DNA of 64,000 bases. Source: Hydractinia symbiolongicarpus. Its lineage: Eukaryota > Cnidaria > Hydrozoa > Anthoathecata > Hydractiniidae. The notes beneath the pieces were generated by a model. It was not told the DNA's origin, did not search any database, and was given only the letters and a program-made list of their open reading frames with translations. The position numbers and the translations under genes were made by a program. Of this stretch, positions 44,965 through 57,250 are shown piece by piece. The stretch lies in the NCBI RefSeq assembly GCF_029227915.1, contig NC_079879.1, forward strand, positions 24,630,501 through 24,694,500. The letters are read 5' to 3'. Within the stretch, counting starts at the first letter, position 1. Every line of letters begins with the position of its first letter.

Positions 44965-47900
44965 GGCCAGGTATTATTCCAAGTATTAAACTGTCACTAT
45001 CTTCAATTGTGGGGTCATAGTCATCATATTGAACTTGGTCACGCTCTCGTAGCGCCCAAGATGGAGCAGCACTTCTACTACAAAAAAAATAGCTTAGAAA
45101 TGAGGATTAAGTTTTTACTCAGCATTTACAAGCTCAAAGAAGACACAAACTAAAAACTATAAATCATCAATAAGTTTTTTTATTAGTTACACCAATTAAC
45201 TATACATATATAACAGACTGAGAAAATACTTGCATGGACACAAGTTAACCATACGCTATTTAGCAGGCAGTTTAATTTCTAATATTTTAGCTCCAGGTTA
45301 GATGAACTTACTGTCTTTTTTTTTTTTGTCTTTTTATTTTTACAGGATCAGGTTGTTTTATTTGCAAAACTTGCGGCTGCAATTCAGGAGGACTTCCACC
45401 AACACTTGGCACAGCAGTACTTAAAGATAACTTTGCATCTTCCCAATCTTCACCAGTGTTTTGTTTGATATTAGCAAAATACAAAACCTAACAGATAAAT
45501 AAAAAACAAAATCTTGTTCACCAAGTTATTGAAAGTTAGATGTTGTAATTTTTTTTTTTATCTTTTTTTTATCTATTAATTTATCTATGATTACATATTT
45601 TAATACTACCTTGCCTTTAACTTTTTAAGAACTAACAATTACTTTACTAAAATCAACCTCTCTTGTAACAAAATGCCTTCCGGAATCATAACCCTATCCT
45701 TAATCCATTAAGTTTATCTTACTTTTGATAATATTACTCTTAATACCTACTTGAAAAGTTAAGTAATGCACCAGGCTGAATAAATTCAAGATTTTAATAG
45801 TTGGAACTCCTCCCCACCTCAAAGTAGACCAGTAGATAAGACCAGTAGACCAGTCATAAATTTTTTAGCAACAACAACAAAGTGTTCAAATAAATAGGGT
45901 GTTTGCATTACATATAGCCGTTACACAAAGAAAATATAATAGCTTGAATTCGAAATAATGGGGGGGCTAAAAATAATAAGGTGGGGTTTCTAATAATAGA
46001 AAGGTTGTTTAATAATATGGGGGTTGTGACCTAACTATGTTTATGGTATTAATAGATCTTTTGAGAGGAAGATTTTTGATGTCATACAGAGTGTTTATAT
46101 TTAGTGTGTCTAAAAGAGTGTTTGATGTCACTTAATGAGTTATGCACATGGCTTTGTTTGCGCAAAAAAACACTCTGTGTATGTAGCTGCAATTGCGCTA
46201 TCAAGGCGACCTAGATGTACAAATCAAATGTTTAATTTGTGCATGCTGTTTTCTCTCAACCTGTATGTCTTGATTCATTATCTTTCACATTTTTTAATAT
46301 TTTCAATAACACCAAAAGAAGATCCCTGTTATACTGCTCTATTACCAGAAGCAATCCTTTCTATAAGCTCTTTTTTATCATAAAGATATAAACAGATTAT
46401 AGCATTAAACACAGTAAAATTTTCATAATAATTTACATAATAATTCATAGTGTTCAGATTTTCCAAAGTAAGATTTTAGTTATAAATACAAAAAGTCATG
46501 TTGTGTCTCATAATACTTGAGTTATCATAAGGCATGGTCTAAATACTGTGGTTACCGTACTTACCTGTACGCTGCTATCTTTATGGAATGCCCGCACATC
46601 ATACAATGGTGTCCAGCTTGCATTAGAAACAACGTAAGAGACAACCAATAAGACTGAACCTTTCTCTTTAACATCCAGAAGAATTGAAGCATGTCTAAAT
46701 ATGAGAAATATAAAATCTCAATAAAGCAGCTTAGGGGTGTAAGATTATATCACACGATGTGATTGCTACCTGCCAGTTTTTCTTTTCAAAGCTTGTGGTT
46801 TTAACTTTTCCAAGTTAAATTTTAAAACGTCGATCTCTTTATTTGTAGCTTCTAGCTTCTCATTTAAAGAAAATACTGATTCAGTCAACTTTTCTCTACG
46901 ATCATTGTAGATGGAAAGAAATCCCAACAAGTTTTCTACATTCTTTTTTTCCAAAACGTCAACAACTTTGTCTTTTTTATCCTGTAAAAGTTTTAATTTC
47001 TATCAATTTAGAAACAGATTAAATGCTTTAGAGGTCTTTTTAAAGTTTTTTGAGTCTTTCAAAGACACAATGTACATCACAAAGTCTTTCTAACTTTTGG
47101 ATGAAAAGAGAACTATGGAATTTTACAGGAAGGTACTCTAGACTTTTTAATTTTTAGAAACATAGAGTTAAAAGTAAGAAGATAAGCTTTAACAGTCATA
47201 CTGTTTAAAAAACTACCCGAATCTGCATGAGTCACTATAAACACCCTAAATGCCAGTAGCATGGAAACAGAAATCTCTTCACTATCCCCTTTATTTAAGA
47301 CTGTTATTCGCCACCATAAATAATTATGCCATAACCTTAGGTCGAAATCTTTGAAACTTGGTGTAAAATTACATTATTTTTAGACGGCTAATATTATTTA
47401 TTTTTCGAAACATGTTTAGTAATTTAGAAATTTGAAAAGTATATATATTTACCTAAATATTTACTATTACTATGACCTCACCCTTGTAACGTATGTGCAT
47501 ATTTGAGACTTCCGTTTATCAGCAAAAAATAAACATAAGCATACAATGCTAAAACTCCCTCCCCCTACTTGTTTTTGTACGTTACATGTCCTTCTTTTTT
47601 TCCCTCAAGACGAATGTTCTTTTAAAAGCCCCAATTTTGTTACTTAAAATGGTCAATAAAAAGTGATAAAAGCAATGATGAAACAAATATTACTTACAGA
47701 AGAAATGCACACTCTATATTTTTCCAGCAGGTCCTTTTCATTTTCAGCCAATTTTATCCTTTCAACAAGTTTCAACTTCTGAGTAGTCAAATCTTTGATT
47801 GAACTTTCTGTCTTTTCAGCTTCTGTTGCTTTGAGTTTTAATTCATCTTCTGTTTCACCTTTTTGTGAAATGGCTTTTTCCTGATACGCTACTTCAACAA

Positions 47901-49147
47901 TTGTAGCTTTACCATAACAGGTCACTCTAAAAATTATGAATTTACTTTTAGTTGACCTGAATAAATCTATAGGTCAAAAGTTTGTTACACATACTAAAAC
48001 GTTTTTAAACATTGCCAGCAATATCTTTACTTAAAAAAAAAAGCAGTTTTAAAAATTTGAATTTCTGAGTATTATTTCTTTGTTTATAAAGACAAATATT
48101 TGGTCTCCATTATGCATTTTACTATTTTTAAAGTTCCCTTTGCTTTTGTTATTGTTTTCAAACTTTTAATGGCATAAAGGCAAGATCAAGCATATATATT
48201 TTAGGTGGGGTAAAAGTTGGTTTTCAGTGTGTTTTAAATTGTTAATTACCATAGTTTATAATTTTAGTTGTTAGCAACTAGTGATTAGCCAGTGAAGCTA
48301 CAGAAATTGGCCTAATGACTCACAGTTGTCATTTTTGACTCAAAGATGGAAGGTTGGGTAAGATTGTTCAAGTAAACATAAACTACTACCTAATATCATT
48401 ACTTCCGTTCAATTTGTTTCTCTAATCATAATTTTAAAGACACTGCAAGTTTTCAAGGACAATCACTATTAAAATCGCACACAAATAATACCTCAGGCTT
48501 ATCTATAAGAAAATAACCCAAGCAATAAATTTGCTCAACCCAATTGATGCATTCCTTAACACAACACCCCTAAACCTATACAAGATAAACATTCCCCACC
48601 TCACCTCCAGTCATTCATTGTCGAAAGCATGACATATAATATGACTACCATGAGCTTTTTCAAAATATTTTTGTTTGGATAGCATATTGCAACCAATAAA
48701 AAAAGGTATTTAGAATAAAAATTCTTATTTATTATTATTTTTCCTCTCAGTTCTCATTTGCATGTTTTGCCAAAATACATGAAAAGGTGGCATTTCTTTG
48801 ATTTTTTTCTGATCTCACAAAATAACTAAATTTGGAATCAAAAATTGTCAAAGTGTTAAATTTTAACTGGAAGTGCTCAGAATCAATGAAAAATTTGTTC
48901 TGCATAATAACATAAAATTGACAAATAACAAAAGAAAATAGACATCAAAATAGTAGTAGATGCTAGTTTTATCTACAGGTATACATTCAGGTATAGCTAT
49001 ATTTTATCTAGTATATAAAAATTTATAAAAGAATATTTTATTGCGAAATCTTTATATATATATATAAATACTGTTTATTAAAAATAATAGAAAATATTAA
49101 GGGGTGAGCTGGCCTGGAATGCCTCTCTTAGGCAACTTTATAAAAAT

Positions 49148-49455
49148 GCATGTGTTCATATGAGAAGCCAGCCAGCCTGCCTTTCCAAGATCTTGCTGTT
49201 TTTATTGAGATCTCAGCAAGCCAGGATGGAATTTTTACATATGAGCACACCAACCCGGTTAACCAGGCTGACTCTTTCATTTTTGTTCATGATCAAAATT
49301 ATTTTATTTTTAAACAGCATGAAAGCAGTCTCATGGAATACATTTTTTTATATAATTTAAGTTTCCTTTGGAATGGGAAAATATATAAACAAACTTTTGT
49401 GACTTTTTTCAGCCAACCTATAACCAAGCCAGCTAGCCTCATATGAACAGCCCCT
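49148..49455. mobile_element. MITE-like inverted repeat in the 5' part of copy C
   Basis: TGTTCATATGAGAAGCCAGC (about 49153) recurs inverted near 49426-49450 (AGCTAGCCTCATATGAACAG). Between them lie further CATATGAGCACACCAACCCG-type motifs. The whole lies in intron 1 of copy C. No coding capacity and no clear target duplication were seen. Confidence 0.4.
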
Positions 49456-49806
49456 AGAACAAAATTGCACGTGCAATGGGTTGGTATAGCTCCGTTGGAA
49501 GAAATTTTTGTGAAATTGTTTTCACTATTACTCATAGCTAGTCGCATCTTTGCTGTTCTAGTTGAACTTGCATAAACCATCCAAGACAAGCTGTTTTAAT
49601 TAAACTCATACCTTATTGAATCTTTGTCAATGACAGATGGAAGATTCTGTACCAAAACTTCCCGGAACAGTTTCAACCGTAACTTTGCGATTAACTTCAG
49701 CTCTGTCCATAAATACTGTCACATTTTGTATACAACATGTGGTCACGTCAACCTCATATTTTGAACCTGAATCCATTTCTTTGCCACTGCTGCTTTCTCC
49801 AGTCAT

Positions 49807-50513
49807 TTTGCTAAGAATATTGACAAGTATACAGTAATCAACAACTTCTCTATTTATTATATATAATAACTTGTAATTATAACTTGCAATTAGCTTGTAT
49901 TTATGTTCTGATCAAAACATGTGAGGAATTTTATTTTAATTATTGTCTCCCTAATTTAAATAAGTTTAACCTACACCCCTTGGGCTAGAGAAGAAAGTCT
50001 TGAATTGTGACTATTACAGGTTTTACAAAACCTTCAAGGCCTAATTTTATTTTGCCACAGAATGGAACTGATTGAAAAGAAAATTTCTCTATACAAACTG
50101 GAATACATGTTTTAAACACTTGACTGAAACTGATCCTTTTTGTTCCGAGTAAAACTTAAGCTAAATTTAACTTTTTATAATGCTTTAGAATCTGAAATAA
50201 TAACCAATCAAGTTTTGTTTAAAATTAGATTTGAGTTCTTTCAAATCTGTCAAAAGACAAAGTGGAAATTTAGTATTAAAAATTAAGTACAAAAAATGCT
50301 TTGTTTGGAGGGGAAGCAGGTTCTCAAATAAAACATAATGCAATATGGGTATTTACTGCGCTTTGAGGCAATTAAAGTATGTTGCATAATAATTAGATGC
50401 ATTATGATGCTTGAAAGAACATACCTACTAAGAAGTAGGTAAACTGACGTCTATGTGGTTATAAAGTGTATATAATTCATTTTAAGTGGTCTATTTATTA
50501 CACACCATTAGTT
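49807..50513. other. Intergenic upstream of copy C
   Basis: AT-rich, with no ORF of interest and no recognised element. It would contain the copy C promoter. Confidence 0.5.
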
Positions 50514-53264
50514 CAACCTCGTCCCCAGGGCATCTTGTATCTTTTCTGACCCCGGAACGGCGATACGAACATGGCCCTGGAGGAGGCCTGGTCACGTGAC
50601 CCTCCAATACACAGTATTTCTGTGTGTAATATTTAATGAGATTTGTCTCAATGTACCAAAGTTTTATATATAACCTTGCAGAGCTAAGCGAGATCGGCGT
50701 TTTACGTCACAGATATGTGCGGCGAGTTTGTTTTGATTCCTCTCATCGCAACACATAAACTTCTCGCATATTGCCCTTGATTGTTTTGTGTAGATGTATA
50801 AATATACAATAATGTTATTTAGGCTGCTGTTTACTTGAAGAAATTAAAGCAATTTAGTTATGTGTATTTCACTGAATTGGTTGACTAGCAAGCACTGGGT
50901 TGCAAAACTTGTAGCTAGGGGAAACTTGGAAATTAGTAAATGATTTGCCCATCTGAACATAGCACTTCATTGGTTTTCTAAGGTGCAAATATGGCTACAT
51001 AATTTTCAAATGTTCGTATCATTCTAGGTGCCTGACTGAAAGTAGCTAGGCAGAAATTTAACCTCATATTAACATTTACATTTTTTATTCATTTTGGCTG
51101 AACTTTAGAATTCTCATTTACCATGAGTTCATATCTGTGTCTGCATTACTGCTTTTGTTTTATATAGATTTTGCTGTATTTAAACAATACTTAACTGAAA
51201 CTGAATTCATATATGGTGGACTCACTGCTTGCAGTTATATTGGGTGAAAAAGGCTTCAGAAAAGTATTTACTTCAGAAGTATTTTTTTCTTTTACATTTG
51301 TGGTCTTTACATTTCCAAAAAGCCACCCATTATTGATAAATTCTGCTTTTTCTTTTCTTAATGACATGTTTTTAAAACGCCTTGCAGCTTTTTTATTTTT
51401 TACTCAACAAGCTCACATTTAATTTGCACACACAGATATACAAAAACAAGGTTTTTTCTGTTTAAAACATAAATAATCCAAATATTTTATCAAAAGCATT
51501 ATGCTGGTTTGAAAATTGAAATCGACAAGTCTACGTGTGATCTGTTTTCTCAATTTAATGTATCACTGCCTTAATAGTTTAGAAAGAATTGGTATACGAC
51601 TTTACCAAAAGCAAAGTATTGCTACCTTGAGAAAATAATGTTTCAGGAATAATTTTTTGAGGAAATTATTTTGGGGATTTTGAACCAAAATTAGTTTCAT
51701 AAATTCACACTCTTTAGAGCTCATCAAAATTCTGCTGCTGTTCAAAAATCGATTTTTTATTGATATATACATCTATTTATTGTTATCATTCTGCTTGGGA
51801 AATATTTAAAATGCCAAACTAGCTAACTGTGAAGATTAATTCAGTATTCTCATAAGAGCATCCTATCACAAAAAGATATCAGCAAAGAGATATTCCTTGC
51901 AACTAAATTTTTTGTTTACTGGCATAATTTTAGGTTGAATCTTATCTGACCTATTTCTGAGGTTAGAATAGCTTTTAAAATATTCTGAATCTGTATCTTG
52001 GTCAAAATTGATATGCTGTCAAAACGGCTTATCGGCGTCTCTGAAAAGGGCTAAATTCTGAAACTCAGAAAGTATGATGATAATAGAACTATTTTTTGGC
52101 TCAATTTCATCAAACCAATCTAAAACCATATCATACTAAATCTCAAGTCAATATTATAATTTTACTGGAGTTATGGGACGCTATACTCGTTTTACATTTT
52201 TTTTTTGCTATTTTTGCATGTTTACTGCTTTGTAATTAGTATTAAAACTCTTGAGATAATATATCGCAGTGTTGAGCTATTTAATATCTACAACTATCTT
52301 CAGTACATCCTGGATTTAACCATATGCCAGATTGAGCGCTTGATGAAAGTGTGACTTAAAATTTGATTGAGTTCAATTTTCTGAAATTTCTTCATAGCGT
52401 GTTAAAAAGGCCAAGAATTTTAGAAATCTTCCTACCTTTTCTCTTTCTCAAAATGGCTGTGTAATTTTTTATGCCTTATGTAAAATTATCTTTTATCGGA
52501 TTGGTCTAAAAGTACTCCATAACAAGTTACAAGTCAATAACTGTACTTTTTTATTAAAGTTTTCTTGAATTAAGCCGGGTAAATGTGCAGAATGATAAAA
52601 TGGCTCGGACGGTTAACCTACTGGATTTTTTAAATTTTTCATTGTAACTAAAGCATATTAAGTAATAAAACATGTCCACTAATAACAACCTGATATAATT
52701 TGAAACATAATGATATATATATTTTGTAAAAAAAACATTCTTGATATTTTGTGCAAAATTATTTTGTCTATAAAGGACATGGGCGGCACTAGATCTCCTT
52801 CAGCTAGTAATTTTATGTAACATCATTCTTTGCATAAAGCTGCAAATTAAACCTGGCCACTTGGAAACATGTTAAGTTTCTTTCTTTTGCTCTTATCTTG
52901 ATAGTTTGCTAGTTATAGTGTGCTAGCTAGCTATTTTTCTAGTTTTATTAAACTTTCCCAGCTCCTGAAATATTTCCATGTAAGCAGTATTACTTTATGA
53001 TGTTTTATACTCTCATTGCTTAGCAATGGTTTTTATAAAAATTTTCACTTTGAAAACATGATACTCCTCCGCCATTTTAACACGAACAGCTTCCTCCTGT
53101 TCGTCACAGACTCACCGCCTGGCCAAAATGTTTTGTATGACGCAATAATTATGTGACATATCCGTGCCAATCAGGTTTCATATCGGACCAGCCTCCTCCA
53201 GGGCCCTGGTTGTATCGCCGTCCCAGGGTCAGAAAAGATACAAGATGCCCTGGGGACGAGGTTG
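50514..53264. mobile_element. 2.75-kb non-autonomous DNA element with ~80-bp TIRs
   Basis: The left end starts CAACCTCGTCCCCAGGGCAT and the right end is its inverted copy (53185-53264), roughly 90% identical over about 80 bp. The shared blocks include CTTGTATCTTTTCTGACCC and GGCCCTGGAGGAGGC. The interior is AT-rich without a transposase-like frame. No convincing target duplication was found (ACCATTAGTT on the left, GGCAGAGTTT on the right). A miniature relative lies at 56695-56779. The superfamily is not assigned. Confidence 0.75.
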
Positions 53265-53770
53265 GGCAGAGTTTCCTAAATTAACAAGAGGGCTTGAAAA
53301 CCAATTTCAAATAAGAATTTAAAACATTCTTACAACTGGATCATGTCTTACTGATTTAAATTATGAAACTGTTAAAAATTACAACAAATTTACAAGAGGA
53401 ATTGGCTCTAAAATTTCACAAGCAGCTTCATGCTTGCAGTTTTAAAATACATACTCAGAAGCAAAGAACATAAAGAAGCCTTAAATACAATCAATACAAA
53501 AAACCCTGGAAATCTAAGTAAAAAGATCTTTAGCTGCCATATAGTTAATTAATAATTGGTTATTCCTGACCGTGTTGTGCCACAACAGCCTGTGGCTTTA
53601 GCTAGGTTTTATTGCACAAAAAGCTGTGTAGCTAGGTAAAATATGCAATATCTAGCTCTGGAAATAGGGTGCAAAATAGTGGTAGGAATTCACAGGGTAA
53701 GAGTCAACTCCGAGTTAGATTCCTAATTTGAGGAAATTGCGTACAAAATAAATGGTTAGCTAATCCTGTG
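53265..53770. other. Non-coding spacer
   Basis: No coding or repeat signal recognised between the TIR element and the LINE fragment. Confidence 0.4.
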
Positions 53771-54120
53771 AGTGATTCAATCAAAAGAAACAGCTGTAAT
53801 GCTTACATTATGGAGATCACTAGTTGTACCCCATCTAGAATATTGCTTGCAGTTATAATCATTTTTTCGAAGTACCTTGTAAAATCAAACTCCCAGAAGT
53901 GGGAGCAGGGAAAAGGGAGAAGTGAATTCTGCCAGCAGAAGTAAGTGACTTCTTCTTCTTCCCTTCTGCACTAACCCTTCGTTATCAAGCACCCAAACTC
54001 TTTAATTCTCTTCCCAGAAAGCTTAAGAGACCTAACTGGATGGACAGTAGGAAAGTTCAAAACCTATCTTAACAATTTTCTCCAGACTGTAAAGCCTCAC
54101 AGGTCTTTATACACAACAAA
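53771..54120 (+). pseudogene. LINE reverse transcriptase 3'-end fragment (CR1/L2-like)
   Basis: ETAVMLTLWRSLVVPHLEYC resembles the thumb block of CR1/L2-type LINE RTs (L...LVRPHLEY...W). Further on, YQAPKLFNSLPR and, after a frameshift, DLTGWTVGKFKTYLNNFL resemble the common C-terminal end (NSLP..LR...FK..L..FL). No upstream RT motifs were found, so this is a 5'-truncated relic, common for LINE insertions. Confidence 0.6.
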
Positions 54121-56684
54121 ATCAAGACTTGAACAAGTCTCCTGACAGTACTTAAAAATGTTGCATCTATTCCACTACCTTTTGCAGGTATTGGAGCAGC
54201 ACAAGAAGACACCGTTGAGGTTAACGCCGGTCGAGCACGACAGGCGTGAGTGGCCCTACAAAAGATTATCAGAGGTATGGGAAAAAGTATAGCTAAAGTA
54301 AAACTAGCTAGATTTTCCAAGTTCTAGGATCATCAAAATTTTTGATTTTTTACAACATTTGGTGGTTCCAGTGCCGAACCTGCCGGAAAGAAGATATAAG
54401 CTAGCAGAAAGTTCTGCACACGTTGTTGGCCAGTTAGCTAGAGACATCTTTAACCCTTGTTGTGTTGAAACTCCCACAAATTAAATCAAAGCTATCTTCC
54501 CGCTTGTATGTTTGTTCTCCACCTGCTTGCTTTAAACGCACCATCATTTCAACAGCGACTTTCCTATTTCTAGAAAGCAATCTTCTAAAGTTGTGAAAAA
54601 AATTTCTTTCTTTTTTTTTCTAAAATTCTTCTTCTTTATACCAAGAATAACTCAGTTACCAACAATAGACACTCAATCTCGCCCCCTGGGTTTGCCTTTT
54701 ATAAGAACCAGCAAAATTTGACTTAGGGCCAACCTCGTACCTACTACTATGTGGGTCTATCCAGTTTTAAGGTCGGGTTGCTCGGAATACAATTTTAAAA
54801 CTGAGATGATATGGTAAGTTAAGTTATTCAAACTAAAAAATATATATATACAAATTTAGTTTTAATAAACGTTTGACAAAATAAATTGAAATATATTTTT
54901 AAATAATCGTACCAGATTGCCCAAGTGTAAAACCAGATAGACTTGAAATTGAATTACGCTAAAATGTTTCTTGAAAGTTTGACGTGTGTAACAAATTGTT
55001 TGATGCTTTTTGTATAAAGTTATTTTGTGACTGCTCAGTTTTTGTGATTTGACGGAATGAATGAAAATGTAAAAAAAACGTATTATAAAGTAATTGACAT
55101 GAAATCCCTAATGACACGATCAAGTAACAATTAACAATTAAACAATACATATAGCTAAGATAAAACATAATGATACAATACAAGTGGGACGTACGAGACA
55201 ATGAGACACGGGACTGGACAAGTGAGTAAAGAAATGAATAAACAAGGCATAACGATAAATGGTAACACTACACATGACAAGTTACATTTTACGGACTAAC
55301 ATAAACAATGAATTTTGATTCAAGAATATATATATATAAACACAACATACTACATGGCGGCAAACAACCTTTTCGCTGCAATCAAAATTAGCAAAAAAGC
55401 AAAATACCCTGGGAAGGAAGTTGACCTGGGGCTGGTATCTGATTTGTTCATATTTTATTTCTAAAAGTAAGAACACTCAGTATTTAGCCTTATTTGTTCC
55501 TATTTTCATGGATTTTTTTATTATTAAAAGTTTCTAGTATTTGTGTGTATATCAGAAATTTGTTGCTGGCGACGCAGCTTTATAATGGTGTTCATACAGT
55601 AGTCGTGCCAATATGAATAGTAGTTCGCATTTGTTGTAGGTGAAAAGAAAAGTTTAAGCATGAGAAAAAATGTAAGAAAATCCATATCCTGAAATGTTCT
55701 TGTTTTGCGTGAAAGTCCGAAAGGCTCCGAGCATATAATAAAGAAAACAAAGAGATTTGAACTAATAAAAATATTATAGTCAATGTATTTATAAAAGAAA
55801 ACCAGATATGATTTCTTATTTCGGATATTTACTGGCGATCGTACTCGCTAATGTTTCTAGAGACGCTCACATTTCTTTAACCATGTTTCTGCAGGCCAGT
55901 AGCAACAATGAGCAGAGGGGGTCAATTGCTTTATTGATTAATACATAATTTACATTGTTCCTACATCATCTAACCCTAAAATTTTCTAGCCCTTGGGTTT
56001 AATCATAGAAGCCACAAGGGGAGACAATAAGACTTACCCCCAGGCTGCGTTATCGTGATTAAAAACTCTGTACTTAGCGCGTTTGCAACTTTTCACTTTG
56101 TTTAATTCCTCAGGTCAGGCTCCCAAGGTCAGCCAGGATGAATAAATAGCAGTGAGACATGTTAAGAAATACATATATTGTCTATGTTTTTATAACAACA
56201 GAGTTTTATTGAGGCGGCAAATGTTGAAACAAAAGAGAATACTTAATGATCGTTTTGCTACCAAATTCCATTTATTTTATCTTTTTGTTTTCTTTAACGA
56301 TTTTGTTTCACCTAACAGTTGGTACTTTTAAGACCTTGTCTCCAAATCATTGATGGATGATTTTTTACTTTTCCTGAATAACCAATAAATTTGTCTTATC
56401 TACGTGCGTATATTTGCAGTTAGGCATAAAAGAACCTTATTCTACCTATTTTAATTGGCAGTTTCTAGGCTCCTTTTTCAATTTGACATTTTAATTCTTG
56501 TTTGATCGTGTTTGTGACGGAAATAAAAATATGATAATACGTAGCAAGATAGATTAGAGTTGTAGTACAAAGTGCTCGCCTGCGCGGTATGAAACTGATG
56601 TAGAGTTCTTTTCTTATTCTCGAACATTTTTCGAGTTGAAATAAAAAAATGCGAATATGAGGTGTGCTCTTGTTTTACCAGCCA
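54121..56684. other. Non-coding, 2.5 kb
   Basis: No credible gene. AT-rich, with short low-complexity tracts (e.g. ATATATATATA near 54840 and 55330). Part of 54121-54330 may be the 3' tail of the LINE fragment. Confidence 0.4.
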
Positions 56685-56694
56685 TTCTACAACC

Positions 56695-56779
56695 CAAGCT
56701 CGACCCCAGCACCCATTTCGCTAGAACTATAGGAAAGCGCAGCGCCGTTGAGAAGTAAATAGTCCTGGGGATGAGGTTG
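56695..56779. mobile_element. 85-bp miniature TIR element with 10-bp target duplication
   Basis: It starts CAAGCTCGACCCCAG and ends CTGGGGATGAGGTTG, imperfect inverted termini that match the ends of the 50514-53264 element (CAACCTCGTCCCCAG). It is flanked by a perfect 10-bp direct repeat, TTCTACAACC (56685-56694 and 56780-56789). It is a deletion derivative or MITE of the same family. Confidence 0.7.
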
Positions 56780-56789
56780 TTCTACAACC

Positions 56790-57250
56790 GAATTTGATAT
56801 AAAAAAATATGTGTTCACATTATCTGGAATTAACAGCAAAAAAACTTGAGTTCTTTGAAGTTCCCTAAAGAAGAAGAATTTGAACTTAAACGATAAAATC
56901 AAATTTTATTTGTATTTGAATTCTAATTCTTTAAGAAATAATAAAAAGCGCCACATCGTGCTAAACTTCAACGGAGTGTAAAAGAGGTTTGCAATTTCTC
57001 AAATATTCCCAACTGTTCCTTAATTAATTAATTAAATAATTACCAGTGAGCAATAGACACAACAAGTCAACAACAAGTTTTATGATCATAATGGGGATAC
57101 TAACGTTTTCCTTCTTCCTTGGCTTTTTATACTTCCCCAAAAATCTTGTCTTGAATAGAGTTAATATTTATAATATGGTTTCTTCGTGATTAAGAAGTCC
57201 TATAGTTGATATGTACACATATACAAGCGATACTGATAAGGTAAAGTACC
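56790..57250. other. Non-coding downstream of GPCR 1
   Basis: No coding signal. It should contain the 3' UTR of the receptor gene. A short AATTAATTAATTAAATAATT run lies near 57022. Confidence 0.4.

Larger units (their letters stand above)
41861..49806 (-). pseudogene. DUF4140/DUF4139 copy C, probable pseudogene
   Basis: All nine exons are recognisable: 49806-49612, 47926-47698, 46981-46770, 46694-46565, 45487-45312, 45077-44920, 43889-43650, 43072-42839, 42061-41861. Splice signals and phases match A and B except at two places. Exon 1 lacks 8 bp relative to A and B (near 49660), so the frame runs into SFGTESSICH and a stop instead of the LPSVIDKDSIR block. Exon 6 is 158 nt (97 in A, 94 in B), its frame does not reach the conserved LPEAM end, and it contains a 29-bp palindrome. 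The other seven exons are fully open, so inactivation looks recent. Sequencing error at two independent sites is the alternative. Introns contain a 192-bp tandem duplication (44286-44669). Confidence 0.8.

Noticed and set aside
46135-46383. 82-codon plus-strand ORF in copy C intron 4
   Set aside because: No family resemblance, no conserved context. Typical random ORF length for this composition.
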